A program made the translations under genes and the position numbers. A stretch of 64,000 nucleotides of DNA from NCBI RefSeq assembly GCF_036884655.1, contig NC_088331.1:18571501-18635500 (forward strand), given 5' to 3'. Positions 10,485-22,205 of this stretch are shown one piece after another (the first letter of the stretch is position 1; each line of letters opens with the position of its first letter). The notes under the pieces are model-generated. The model saw only the letters and a program-made list of their open reading frames with translations. It made no database searches and was not told the origin of the DNA. The DNA comes from Musa acuminata AAA Group (Eukaryota; Streptophyta; Magnoliopsida; Zingiberales; Musaceae).

Positions 10485-10878
10485 TATTAGAACCCTTGCA
10501 GATTCTAAACTTGGGGTTGATCTCTTTAGGGGATCGGCCTCCTTGGAACTCTATAGGGGTTCCTCCCTCCAAGTTGCTACTCAAAGGTTGCAGAAAAGAT
10601 TTATCTATTGCTTATCAAAAAAGGAGGAATACATGGCTATTTATAGGGTATCTAAACCCTAACTCCTAATAGGACTCCTACTCAAGACTCCTACTTCTAA
10701 CCAACTCCTTATAGGACTTCTACTCAAGACTCATATTCCTTTACAACTCCTAATTCATCTCTAAGAAACAACCACCTAACCCTAGCCGGCCTCTTCACCT
10801 CTTTAATAGGGGTCAGCTTAGGTAGGTTTTACATGAATGTCCATCTCAATTAGGACTCTCCTAGCTAGAGTCCTAATA
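10485..10878 (-). repeat. Element C 3' LTR
   Basis: 394 bp, matching the split right-hand LTR in length. Both ends are mutated on the plus strand: TATTAG for TGTTAG and CCTAATA for CCTAACA. A TATA box lies at 10638-10645 (minus strand). Confidence 0.9.
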
Positions 10879-10891
10879 GACCCGCCCTCTT
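10879..10891 (-). other. Polypurine tract of element C
   Basis: On the minus strand it reads AAGAGGGCGGGTC, directly inside the 3' LTR. Confidence 0.75.
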
Positions 10892-10895
10892 CAAA

Positions 10896-11195
10896 TCAGC
10901 CTTGTCCTCGAGGCTGACGATTCATGAATTTTGAGAATTTGATCTTCAAGTCGTCATAGTTCTCCCAAGTGGCATCTTCTGTTGGTAGGTTCACCCACTG
11001 TATTAGCACTTTAGTAGTGGGTCGTCGTCGTTGAGTCATAATCCGTCGATCAATAATGGCACTTGGCTGGGTCTGGAGTTCTCCTTGGATAGTCATATTT
11101 GGTGGGTGGCTTTGGGCTGTCTCCAAGCACCTATTTACAACTTTTGTCTGGCCGTTGATTTGTGGGTGATATACTGTACTCCTTTTCAATTTAGT
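10896..11195 (-). pseudogene. pol: Integrase core end fused to chromodomain-like tail, element C
   Basis: The minus strand begins with the end of a gypsy integrase core (STVYHPQINGQTKVVNRCLE, matching the usual STAYHPQTDGQ motif) and after about 25 residues passes to VLIQWVNLPTEDATWENYD, the aromatic/acidic signature of a chromodomain. The integrase C-terminal half, normally about 200 residues between these motifs, is missing. The reading frame is the same as that of the upstream gag and RT pieces, so the net length lost is a multiple of three. It cannot be an active integrase. Confidence 0.85.
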
Positions 11196-11198
11196 ACC

Positions 11199-12674
11199 CT
11201 ATATTTGGAATAACTTTGTCCAAAATCTGCTCGTGAAGATGCAAGTAGAATTTATCATAAGCACAATGCGTCCCTTATAGTGTAATTCTTTTAAGTCCCA
11301 TTTGTAATGAGCCACGGAGCTTAGTGCTTCCTCCAATTTTTTTATAATCTTACTAGTCTCTGAATCTTCCTGCCATTCCATCTTAATATCCTCAAGGAAG
11401 TCGCTGGTCGAAACTGAAATGGCCAAAACTTCAGCTTGCTCGGGTAGCCATTTTAGTTGCTCAGGGGATGATATCTTTCGCTCCAAAAAGTACTTTGGGC
11501 TTTTATGGTCGGTTTTAATTTGAAATCGTCGACCAATCAAGTAGGGTCTCCACCTCGTTGCTGTGCGCACAATGGCGAGCATCTCCTTATCATATGTTGA
11601 CTTATTTTGATGAGAGGGAGATAATGTCTTGCTAGTGTATGCGAGTGGTTGACCATCTTGAATGAGAATGGCTCCAATTCCGACTCCATATGCGTCGGCC
11701 TCAATAATGAAGGGTCGGTTGAAATCTGGTAGTGTTAGCACTAGCGTCATCATCATGGATGCCTTAAGTTTGTCGAAGGCAACGGAGGCTCTATCTAACC
11801 ATTGGAAGATATCTTTTTCCAGTAAGAAAGTAAGTGGTGCATTGATCTCTCCATAGTTTTTCACGAACTTACGATAGTAGCCTGTTAAACCCAGAAAGCC
11901 ATGTAGCGATTTTATGTTCCTCAGAGTAGGCCAGTTTTGCATTGCTTCAATTTTGAAGGGGTCCATTGTCACACCTTCCTCTGATATGATATGCCCAAGA
12001 TATTTCACCTTCTGTTGAAGAAAGCAAAAATTCGTAGTGGTTGTTGTGTGTTCAAAAGGTGGTTTTTGGTATATCTTTTTCGCACACTCATATTTGATGA
12101 TACCCGGATCAAAGGTCTAGCTTTGTAAAGATTTGTACTCCCTTTCATCTAGCAATTCATCTGCTATTGCAATAAGGTATTTGTCCTTGATGGTTATGCC
12201 ATTGAGAGCTCGGTAATCAACGCATATTCGCCATGTTCCGTCCTTCTTGCGTACAAGTAGCACCGGTGAAGAATAGAGGTTGCAACTTGGCCGAATAACT
12301 CCTGTTTCGAGCATCTCTTTTACAATCCTTTCTATTTCATCCTTCTAGAGATGTAGATATTGATATGGCCGAGTATTTGCTGGAGGTTTGCCTGAAAGAA
12401 TCGTTATATAATGATCATGCCGACGGGTAAGAGGTAGGTTGTACGGTTCGTCAAATATATCTAAAAATTTAGCAAGCAAAGGAAGTAGATTTGGATCTTC
12501 AAATTCTATTGGCTCTCCCTTAGTTTGCTGCTCAAATTGTACCAAAAATCTGCTGCATGCTTTATGCAAAACTTTCTCTATTTGTTGTGTGCAAATCGTC
12601 GTTATGTCGCCCCCACGTTTCCCGTTTAGTATCACCTGTTTCTCCTTACTGTAAAATTTCATAATTAGTTGCAT
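11199..12674 (-). pseudogene. pol: Reverse transcriptase and RNase H remnant, element C
   Basis: Read on the minus strand. The N-terminal RT motifs are present (LETGVIRPS near 12310, [21 protein letters not shown] near 12250). About 12120 the frame reaches a stop and a degraded segment, then jumps to VKYLGHIISEEGVTMDP (about 12010), so the central RT region with the catalytic xxDD box is gone. RNase H follows (IIEADAYGVGIGAIL, STYDKEMLAIV, KTDHKSPKYFL). In-frame stops lie at about 12345 and 12117. It belongs to one gag-pol frame with its neighbours. The enzyme is dead because the active site is deleted. Confidence 0.9.
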
Positions 12675-12680
12675 AAAATT

Positions 12681-14060
12681 TCAAGAAATATCACCTAATG
12701 TCGTCAACAATTTAATTATGAGCATGGCCTCATGATCATCAAGAGGGAGAAGGAAGAAATATGCAATTATCTCTTGGTAAGGCCTCATGATCAGCAACAG
12801 TTTCACTTGCGGGCGCCTACGATCATACTTCAAAATCCATCCATCGGCGACCTTAACGTCAAAGCTGTTGCAATTCTCGATAGGTAAGGCCATCTGGATA
12901 GTAACCTTACTATTTAGAAAGTTATTAGTACTGCCCGTGTCGATGAGAACAGTGATCGGTTGTTGTTTGAAAAGGCCTCCAACTTTCATCGTTTGCGGGT
13001 TTGAGTAGCCGGCTAGTGCATGTACCGTAACTTCGGTCGGTTGTGACTCTTCTTTTGCATCTTCTTCTTCATGTTCAAGGCTTTCTTCTGAATGTTTAAT
13101 GACCTCTTCTTCTATTGGTTCAATCATAAGAAGTCTCCCTTTACTACAGCGATTCTCACGGCTCCACGGCTCGTCACAATGCCAACATAACCCCTTCGCA
13201 TATCGCTCCCGAAGCTCTTCTCTTGTTAACCTCTTTGGTGTAGGGACTTGGTCGACAGTAGGGGGGGCTGAGGGCTTCAATATTACTGGTTGAGGAGCGA
13301 CCCTAGTCCTCCGAGCTTCATGGTTCAATCGCTCCTCTTGATGTCGTGCGAAAGAGATGGCTGCCATAAGCGTATACGATTGTCGCACTTTAACTTCTCC
13401 TCGGATCTCCGGCTTCAAGCCCTCAATAAAGGTCCTCGATAGCTATTTTTGAGACCAATCATGAGTTTGATTAGATAACCTTTCAAACCTGGTTTGGTAC
13501 TCCTGAATAGTGGAGGTTTGTTGGATCTTTGCTAGTTGTCCATTAATATTCTCATAATCGATTGGTCTGAAGCGGATCAGCAGTCCTTCTTTGAATTGTC
13601 ACCATGAAAGGACTCCATAAGTATGTTCAAACCATTCAAACCACTGTATAGCATCCCCTTTAAGATGTATAGCTACAATTTTCACCATAGATGCATCCGC
13701 AATTTTGTGGTACCGAAAATATCGCTCCGCGTGCGAGATCCAACCAATTGGGTCTCCTTCTTCCCATCTAGGGAAGTCCACTCTCATGCATGGATAGTTG
13801 GGGTCGGTCATAGAGCTTCCTCTCTCTTGGAAGTCATATATTTGGGCTTGGTGCGATTGGGCAAAGCTCTCTCCTTGATGTGATTTCTTCGGGCTTAGTG
13901 GTCGGCCCAATCTGAGTTCGGCAAAGAGCGTTAGAATCTTATCTTCCATTCGCGCCTCGAAAGCTTCCAATTTAACATTGATTACCTCCTTAGATGTCAT
14001 AGTATATGCCACTAAATCTGTGATGTTAAGATCTCTCTTTCGTTGTCGGGTTAAAGGCAT
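12681..14060 (-). pseudogene. gag-pol: Gag, zinc knuckle and protease of element C, with stops
   Basis: The minus-strand start at 14060 (MPLTRQRKRDL) opens a gypsy Gag. MRVDFPRWEEGDPIGWISHAE (about residue 90) is the typical capsid motif of plant chromoviruses. Two in-frame stops (about 13599 and 13440) precede a zinc knuckle (LCWHCDEPWSRENRC near 13170, with Arg where His is expected) and an aspartic protease with an intact DTGSTNNF active site near 12940. The same frame continues into the RT remnant after a stop at 12681. Gag, protease and Pol were therefore one polyprotein. Confidence 0.88.
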
Positions 14061-15319
14061 GTATTGGTTGAGAGAGGTGATGGTCGAAAGGGTTGGTGGA
14101 TTGGTGGATGTAGGCTACGGTTTAGGCTTGTTTTGTGGCTATTTTGGGTGCAGTTTGAGGGTGTGGTTTCGTAGAGTTTTAGGGCTGTGGATGAAAGTTT
14201 TGGATCTGTGGTAGATGGTAGCAAAGGTTTGATAGAAATTAGTGGAAGTTGCAGCAAGTATGTGCTGTCTTGTAAGAGTAGAATTATCGTCAAAGAAACA
14301 ACGGTTTCTCGACGTAATTTCCACCAAAAACTTGAGAGAATTGAGGAGGGAATCAATAGAAAAATCACAGTTTATATGACAGCAAGGATTTCTAATTTAA
14401 TCAAGAAAATTTCGGTAGTATAACAGCAAGGAAATTGGTGCAAGTTGCAATTGCAGAATTCTCGTCGAAAAATTTCAGCGGTTTATGATGAAAATTTACA
14501 GCAACACAAAATCATTTTTAGAGATGAACTCTTTAACAAATCAATCTTATATGGAAGCCAAGATGATCTATAAAGTGTATAAAAAATTTCATTCAAAAAA
14601 GATTGCAAATAGATGGGTTAAGGCAACAATATGCGGTTGAAATTTTCTACAGCATAGATTTTTAAGTATAGCAGATTGGACGTAAAAGATCAGTGGTGTA
14701 TATTGAGAATTTTTTGATGAAACCAAAGGGAAATCTACTGTTAGGAAGTGTCAAAGCTATCATAAAAAATTCGTAGAGATTTGGATAGAAACAACGTAGT
14801 ATCAAGATAAAAAAAACAGTGCTATGCGGCTGAAATTTTACAGTGCAGATTTTCAAGTATAGCAGATTAGACGTAAAATATCAATGGTTTATATTGAGAA
14901 TTTTTTGACAAAACTAAAGGAAATCTGCTGTTAGTAAATGTCAAAGATGTCATAAAAATTTTGTAGAGATTTGGATAAAAAAAACACAGTAGCAAGATCA
15001 AACAGACGGTGCTATACGATTGGAATTCTACAATGTATCTTTCGTCGTAGAGATGAAAACTTTATGACGAAAAGTTTATGCAGCAATATAGGAATAATTT
15101 TTTTTAAGATTTTTAAATAAGGATAACTAAATTACAGCAGCAGTAAGGTAGAAAACCAGAACCTGTTGCAATTCACGGGGAGATCAAAGTATGATCCGTG
15201 GTGGTGGAGATGACGGCGGAATTTGGCGACGATCTTTTAAGCAATTGTGAGAATTGCTTTGGGTGGTTGTGGAGGGTTGATGGATGGCTGTGGAAGGGCG
15301 GCGAGATGCCAAGAATGCT
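14061..15319 (-). other. Non-coding leader of element C with a 191 bp duplication
   Basis: Lies between the primer site and gag of element C and carries no coherent reading frame. Two imperfect copies of a 191 bp unit occupy about 14631-15012; each contains GTATAGCAGATT (14666 and 14857) followed by GACGTAAAA. Long leaders are common in this element type. Confidence 0.75.
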
Positions 15320-15331
15320 GCTCTGATACCA
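15320..15331 (-). other. Primer binding site of element C
   Basis: Minus-strand TGGTATCAGAGC, two bases inside the 5' LTR: initiator tRNA-Met type. Confidence 0.9.
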
Positions 15332-15333
15332 TG

Positions 15334-15493
15334 TGTTAGAACCCTTGCAGATTCTAAACTTGGGGTTGATCTCTTTAGGGGATCAGCCTCCTTGGAACTC
15401 TATAGGAGTTCCTCCGTCCAAGTTGCTGCTCAAATACTGTAGAAAAAATTCATCTATTGCTTATCAAAAGAGGAGGAATACATGGCTATTTAT
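15334..15493 (-). repeat. Element C 5' LTR, outer part (split by B1)
   Basis: Aligns to 10485-10645 with about a dozen differences. B1 is inserted at 15494; its target duplication TTTAT (15489-15493) lies inside the LTR's own TATA box, which read TATTTATA on the plus strand. The LTR resumes at 25008. Confidence 0.92.
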
Positions 15494-18273
15494 TGTAACA
15501 TCCCTCATTTCTGAATTTTCGTATAAGTTTCTAATTGTAATGTAAATATCTATTTTAAATTTGATAAAAGAGCCAAAATATGAATCTAAGAACTTATTCA
15601 TAAGATTTGGAGGATTTGTTCAAAAAGAAAAAAAAATCTGAGGACCTATATGTAAACCCTGAGGACCTAATCGTAAATATAATAATACAAGGACTAAACT
15701 GCAAAATATACAAAAATACAAATCCCATCATTTAAGCCTCTCTGCCTTCGTTCTTAAGGAACCAGAGAAGGCAGCTGCGTGGAAGAACAGAGAAAGAAAG
15801 AAAGAAGAAGAGAAAAAAAAATGGGGAAGAAGAAGAAGAAAAAAATTGGGGCTTTGAGGTTTCTTACTCAAATCTTCTCAATTGGGGTCATCATTCTCAA
15901 AGGCAAGTGTTCTAACCCCATTCTACAGAAGTATTAGTCTCTATTCTTATATTGATTCTGAAAGATTTCTGCTTAGAACATGATATTTCTCTCTTTGGAC
16001 ATAAAACCAAGGATCTTGATTTTTTTCGGTAAACTGACCCCTATACACTGTTTCAGATATAATTTTTAGCACAAAATGTGGATTCAGGAAGGGCCTAGCT
16101 TATTTGAAATTAGACTCATATATATTTCTTTTGACACTGATTTTGTAGAATTTGGACACCGAATACTTACCTAAACGTTTGTTTCAAATGAGCCTATATA
16201 TGCTGCAGAACAGGGATCAAAATTTCTGACCTTTCGATACTAAAATACCTATAAGTCCCTGTTGAAAATTCAGATTTATACCAAGCTGACTTCATTCGAA
16301 ACTAGACTTGTAGACCTTTCTTTTGAAACATAGATTGAAAAATTTGGAATTCAAATGCCTATCCTCTTAACTGTTGAATCTGACCCTATGAATTCTGCAA
16401 AACAGTGATTTTGTTTTTGACCTTGTGTTACCAAATCAAAGGTAACTCCTTGTTAGAAACCATGATTCATACAAAGTTTGTTTCATCAGAAAATAGATTA
16501 GTATATCTTTCAATAATAGCCTTCTTGCAGGTATTGGAGCATAATTGACAATCTGAAGTATTTATCCAATGTGCCTCTCGAATTCTGTCAAAAATTGAGC
16601 TTTGATCGATTTCGCATCTTCTCTTTTCATTCGTTTGGAAATAGATTTTATTCAGTTCCCTTCACTCAATTGTGGCTTATATTAATGCTTGAATTCTAGT
16701 TTGCTCTTGGTTATAAATTATTTCCATTCCTGAATATATTGTGTAGCGTTTATGCTATATCACATTGACTTATATAGGCACATGTATATCCCTTTGTTCC
16801 GCATTTGCTTTCGATATGTGCCTATTCTAGTTTCATTCCTTTGGATATCGAATTCATCTAACCTTCTTATTTGAATTGAGTTGTATGTGATTGCTTGGAT
16901 TCCGTGTGTGCCCTTGTTTTCATTTCCTTTCAAGTCTGATTACAATGGTGAAAGATTATTGCTTACTTCGTATTGACTCTTAAAGGCACATGTACGTTTG
17001 GTTGTTCCACGTGTGCTTCCAATATGTGCTATTCATTATTCATACTATCATTTTGTACTCTGGTGTTTGTGGGATATTGTGAACCTTCGTCAGAAATGGT
17101 GAAGGGAGTTATGCATAGAGCCTGAGATGCTTTGCCGGCTCCTATGACTTCACTCAGACGTGGGTGGATGGAGCTCCCAAACGTGGGAGACTTATGTTTG
17201 GTGGTCATTCAGAAATGGATGTACCATATTATGTTATGGTCCCACTTCACCTTTTGTATGCTTGATATGGTATCCAGAGTTTTTGTTATGTGTTTCTATA
17301 CATGCTTTGGATATGAATGATATGAATGCAACGTCAAATTCGACATTTGAGCTTCTGTTTTGTATTCATCTTTGAAATGCTCCAAAAAGGTCCATACGCC
17401 ATTGATATGTTCCGAAATGTTTCATTTATCATTGATATGCTTCGAAACATTTCGTACGCCTTTGATATGCTCCAAAATGTTTTATTTGTTATTGATATGC
17501 TTCGAAATATTCCATAGGTTGTTGATATGCTCCGGAACATTTCATATGCTATTGATATGCTCCAATTACTCTATGCTCCATCTGTTATGAACCAAATATG
17601 TTTGATTGAGTTGACATTTGTGATTCTACCCTAATGAGATTACGTCTATGAATTATTATATTCTGCCTTGCATTTTGAAACCTTATTTGTTTGGAAATTG
17701 CCCTCTTTTATCATGGATATGTTAGTCATTTGCTGAGCTTTATATGCTCACCCCGTTGTTTTATAAATTTTTCAGGATAGCTTGTCGCTCGCTTAAATGT
17801 TAATGTTGGGCTGAGGTAGCGGAAAGCTAAAAGATTTTGGGCAGATCTTTATTAGTATATATGTTTTTGTTATATAAGCACACTCTGCATCTAATGAAAT
17901 GTTGACGATGAATCTAAACTTGTGGATTTTGTATAAGTTTAAAGGACCTCTCGTGTCTAGGATTCTGAAATGTTAAGTTTAATTCGTGTAATGATATGAA
18001 CTTATGGTAAATGTTGGTTTTGTGACTGTATAGACTCCCATACTTGTGAATTTATGTTGTAGTTATTATTTTGGTGAGTTGGGTTCAGATTTTATGAATT
18101 ATCGAGCGATGTGTTGTATGTTTATGAACTGCACAGGGTTTATAAATTTGTAAATTATAGAGGTGAAATTTTGATCTGAATATTTTCTTAGTGACCTCAA
18201 ATGTGTGATTGGATCCTGGATGGATTTGTGTTGAAAAATTTTTAATATCATGGATATTTTGAGGGGCGTGACA
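15494..18273 (+). repeat. B1 5' LTR
   Basis: 2780 bp from TGTAACATCCC to GCGTGACA. A purine-rich stretch at about 15785-15845 (AGAAAGAAAG/AAGAAGAAG) lies where the related B2 LTR carries its long purine block. A 30 bp repeat array sits at about 17385-17570. No convincing gene. Confidence 0.93.
17385..17570 (+). repeat. 30 bp tandem repeats, about 6 units
   Basis: Units of the form TGCTCCAAAATGTTTCATTT plus GTTATTGATA. The array keeps open frames with a 10-residue period on both strands, which are not genes. The 3' LTR has about two more units. Confidence 0.88.
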
Positions 18274-18277
18274 GAGG

Positions 18278-18291
18278 TGGTATCAGAGCAT
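18278..18291 (+). other. Primer binding site of B1
   Basis: TGGTATCAGAGCAT, four bases after the 5' LTR. Confidence 0.9.
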
Positions 18292-18379
18292 GGTTTGAGG
18301 ATCACTGAAATATTTGATATGTTGACGTGCAAAATATATTGAGGTCTAGTGAACTATACTGATCTGGGAAAATTTTCTT

Positions 18380-19019
18380 TGTTGTCTTTAGGAATCTAGG
18401 ATGATGAGGACATTTAGTCCTCCTACTTCATCTGGTTTTGATTAATTAAGGGGGATGAAAGGGTTGATCGAGGATACTAAATCAGAGTGGCGCAGCGGAA
18501 GCGTGGTGGTAGAAAAACGGATGATGTAAATAGAGAATATATTTGATGTACAAAATTATTCTGATGATCATAAGATTTCTTTTGCTACCTTATAGTGGAA
18601 GTAGAGGCTGATTATTAATGGCAACAATGAAAAGAATTTTTGGAGATCAGTGGCAAGAATGATAAGGACAAGTTTACCAATAAAAATATGATTGGAAATG
18701 AATCAGAAAGTAATAACAAGAGGGTCAAGACATTTGGATTTGAAATGGGAAGTCACCACAAAAGACTCAATCACGTGTGAATTGCAAGTTAAATTATGAA
18801 ACAAGTTTGTGTTTTCGGGTGATTGGAGTCTATTTTGCTTGTGGAAAGTTGGATCATAAAATAAAAGACTGCCCCTTGAACAAGAAAAAAGAGTCACTGC
18901 CTCATAAATCATCAGCCCATGTCAAAGTGTCTGCTATCACTGAATATGATTCTAAAACTTCTGAATTAGTGATCGAATGTATTATGCATGTTTATGAAAG
19001 AATACAAATATTTGTTTGA
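18380..19019 (+). pseudogene. gag: Gag remnant of B1 with broken zinc knuckle
   Basis: Only about 560 bp separate the primer site from the zinc knuckle, so most of the capsid is missing. Fragments such as KISFATL near 18570 match chromovirus Gag but are interrupted by stops. The open stretch at 18777-19016 holds VYFACGKLDHKIKDC, a CCHC knuckle whose first Cys is Tyr. The same Tyr and the same truncation occur in B2 (34877-35143), so the damage predates the split of B1 and B2. This copy could not have supplied its own Gag. Confidence 0.85.
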
Positions 19020-19475
19020 CCATGGGTCCCATCTACGATTTGATTCGTAATATTTTACTTATCACTTGGGTATTCAACCTAGACCACTACATTATGTGCT
19101 ATATGTAAATACGATCATTGGAGATTCTTTGATAACGAACTTGAATCTGGTCATCTTGTCTGATTCTTATTGGAGAACTTAAAGTTTTGCTGATTTAGTT
19201 CTCCTAGAGATTTGGAGTTTTGATATTATACTTGGTATGGATTGGCTATCTTCCTATCATACCAGTATGGATTAGTATATAACAAATGATCACTTTTTGA
19301 ATATTTGATCAGCCGATCTTTTATTTTAAGAGTATTGGACATGATTTATCTCCTTGCCTAATGTATCCTAGGATGACTTGCTTGGATTACCTCCAAATGT
19401 GACTTTATTTTTTATTTGGTCTTTGGGACAATCCCAATATCTAAGCCTCTCTACATAATGACATCATTTGAGTAA
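19020..19475 (+). pseudogene. pol: Protease remnant of B1
   Basis: A decayed retropepsin region with several stops. The best conserved piece, near 19200-19275, reads FDIILGMDWLSSYHTSMD, the C-terminal ILGMDWL motif of gypsy protease. An intact DTG/DSG active site is not recognisable. It leads into RT after a stop just before 19476. Confidence 0.75.
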
Positions 19476-20680
19476 GTGGAATTAAAGAAGCAACTTCAAG
19501 AATTATTAGATAAGGGCTTCATACGACCTAGCGTTTCACCGTGGGGTGCTCCGGTATTATTAGTGAAGAAGAAGGATGGAACATTAAGGCTTTGTATTGA
19601 TTATAGACAGTTGAATCAGGTGACTATCAAAAACAAGTATCCCATACCCAAAATTAATGATTTGTTTGATCAACTACAAGGTACACAAGTATTCTCTAAG
19701 ATTGATCTGAGGTCAGGTTACTATCAGTTGAAGATCAAGGAGGAGGATATCCCCAAAACAACTTTTAGAACTCGATATGGTCACTATGAATTCTTGGTGA
19801 TGCCTTTTGGTTTGACTAATGCCCCTGTAGCTTTTATGGAACTAATGAATAGGATATTTCAACCGCTCTTGGATGACTATGTAATTGTATTCATTGATGA
19901 CATATTGGTGTATTCAAGGAGTAATCAGGAGCATAAGGAACACTTGAGAAATATATTGTCCATACTAAGAGAAAAGAAGTTATATGCAAAGTTCAGCAAA
20001 TGTGAAATTTTGGTTGAATGAAGTTGCTTTCTTAGGCCATGTGATTTCAGGGAAGGGTATATCTGTTGATCCAAAGAAAGTGGAAACTGTAGTTGAATGG
20101 GATGTACCAACAAATGTAACAAAAGTTAGAAGTTTCTTGGGCATGGCAGGTTATTACAGGAGATTTGTGGAGGGATTTTCTCAAATCGCTCAACCTCTCA
20201 CCAACCTCACTAAAAAGAATGTGAAATTTGTATAGGGTGATGATTGTGAGCAAAGTTTTCAAGAGTTAAAAAGAAGATTGACTAGTGCCCCTATTCTCAC
20301 TATTCCAAGTGGTAGTGGGGGATTTGTAGTTTATACTGATGCTTCAAGAAAGGGCCTTGGATGTGTTTTGATGCAGGAATGGAGAGTAATTGCTTATGCT
20401 TCTATGCAACTAAAAGGTTATGAATTGAATTATCCAACTCATGATTTGGAATTGGCAGCAATTATTTTTGCTCTAAGGATTTGGAGATATTATTTGTATG
20501 GTCGACAATTTGAAATCTTTACTGATCACAAGAGTTTAAAATATATTTTCACTCAGAAAGAGTTAAACATGAGGTAGCGAAGATGGATAGAACTTCTGAA
20601 GGATTATGATTGTGTCATCCGTTATCACCCGGGCAAAACCAATGTTGTAGCTGATGCACTTAGTAGAAAATCCACAAGTT
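19476..20680 (+). pseudogene. pol: Reverse transcriptase and RNase H of B1, one frameshift
   Basis: The RT is well preserved: [46 protein letters not shown] and the catalytic FIDD (near 19890). A frameshift near 20010 separates it from the thumb (VAFLGHVISGKGISVDPKK). Stops follow at 20233 (in the connection) and 20575. RNase H motifs are present: [43 protein letters not shown] and VADALSRK (near 20650). The number of lesions is small for an element with diverged LTRs. It should make no full-length Pol unless the breaks are bypassed. Confidence 0.93.
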
Positions 20681-20682
20681 GT

Positions 20683-21640
20683 ATGGCTAGTCTGGTCGTG
20701 AAGCAATGGAAGTTATTAGAAGAAAATTTTGATCTTATTCAACGAATTAAGGAAGGACAATTACAAGATCCACGTTTAATCTATTTAAGGAATGAAGTAG
20801 AAAAGGAATTGAAGCCAAAATTTCAAGTTTCAAAGGATAGCCTATTGAGATTTGGGGAGAGAGTATGTGTACCAAATGAACCAGATATCAAGAATCAAAT
20901 CCTAAAGGAAAGTCATACTTCAAAATACACCATGCATCCTGGGAGCACTAAGATGTATAAAGATCTTCAAAGTCATTATGGGTGGGAAGGCATGAAGAAG
21001 GAAATTGCAATGTATGTTTCAAAATGTTTGACTTGTCAGCAAATCAAAGTAGAACACCAAAGACCTGGAGGGTTGTTGCAATCTTTAGATATTCCTGAAT
21101 GGAAATGGGAATGTATTACTATGGATTTTGTTTCAGGACTACCCAGAACCTCTAGAAAGCATGATGTTATTTGGGTTATCATTGATAGGTTAACAAAATC
21201 TGCACATTTCTAACCGATTAATATGACTTATTCGCTTGATAGACTTGCAGATTTATATGTCAATAAAATAGTAAGACTTCATGGTATTCCAAAGGAGATC
21301 ATCTCTGATAGAGACTCCAGATTTCTCTCTAGATTCTGGAGAAGATTACAAGAATCTATGGGCACTAAAGTCAAGTTTAGTACTGCATATCATCCTCAGA
21401 CTGATGGTCAGTCAGAAAGAACAATTCAAACACTTGAGGATTTGCTTAGAGCCTATGTTATGGATTGGAAAGGTAAATGGGATAAAGATATTTCACTTAT
21501 TGAGTTCACTTATAATAATAGTTATCATTCAAGTATTCGGATGGCTCCTTATGAAGCTTTATATGGGCGAAAGTGCATAACACCTATATATTGGGAGGAA
21601 GTTGGTGATAGAAAGTTGTTAGCACCAGACAAAGTATAAG
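20683..21640 (+). pseudogene. pol: Integrase of B1, one stop in the core
   Basis: In the same frame as RNase H. The zinc-binding HHCC region shows HTSKYTMHPG and CLTCQQIK. The catalytic triad is visible: MDFVSGLP (near 21125), SDRDSRF (near 21305) and the Glu of QSERTIQT (near 21415). One stop (21211-21213) interrupts the core just after LTKSAHF. The frame ends at 21637 after KLLAPDKV, followed by a frameshift to the C-terminal segment. Confidence 0.93.
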
Positions 21641-22205
21641 AAACTACCAAAAAACTGCTCAGAGTCGTCAAAAGAGTTATGCTGACAATAGAAGACGAGA
21701 TATTGAGTTTGAAGTTGGAGATTTTGTGTTCTTAAAGGTTTCCCCTTTCAAAGGCATTATAAGGTTTGTGAAGAAAGGAAAGTTAAGCCCAAGATTTATT
21801 GGACCTTTTGAGGTTCTTGAGAGGGTTGGTTCTGTCGCTTACAGGATTGCCTTGCCACAATCGTTGTGCCATATCCATAATATATTCCATGTTTCGATGA
21901 TTAGAAAGTATATATCTAATCCTTCTCATATCATTAAGTATGAGCTGATGGATATCGATAAAGATTTATCTTATGTAGAAGAGCCCATTCAGATTGTTGA
22001 TAAGAAAGAAAAGATCCTAAGGAATCAGGTCATCCCTTTGGTTCAAGTAATTTGGAGATATCATTCTGGAGAGGAAACAACCTGGGAGCTAGAGGAGGAA
22101 ATGAAAAAGGTTTATCCCTATCTTTTCATCGATAGAGGTATGATAAATTTAGAGGACTACTTTTTTCTTTTAAGAGGGGGAGAGTGTAACATCCCTCATT
22201 TCTGA
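21641..22205 (+). pseudogene. pol: Integrase C-terminal domain with chromodomain-like tail, B1
   Basis: Open from 21726, but homology starts upstream near 21655 in the same frame (SYADNRRRDIEFEVGDFVFL). GPFEVLERVGSVAYRIALP is the usual GPF-Y module; the end VIWRYHSGEETTWELEEEM resembles the chromodomain aromatic and acidic positions that can direct integration to modified chromatin. The frame runs past the polypurine tract and stops 21 bp inside the 3' LTR, so the last codons are LTR sequence. Confidence 0.85.
22172..22184 (+). other. Polypurine tract of B1
   Basis: AAGAGGGGGAGAG immediately before the 3' LTR. Confidence 0.9.

Noticed and set aside
17385..17570. Regular 30 bp repeats resembling a CRISPR array
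   Set aside because: There are no distinct spacers: the whole 30 bp unit is degenerate tandem repeat inside a plant LTR, and no cas genes exist here.
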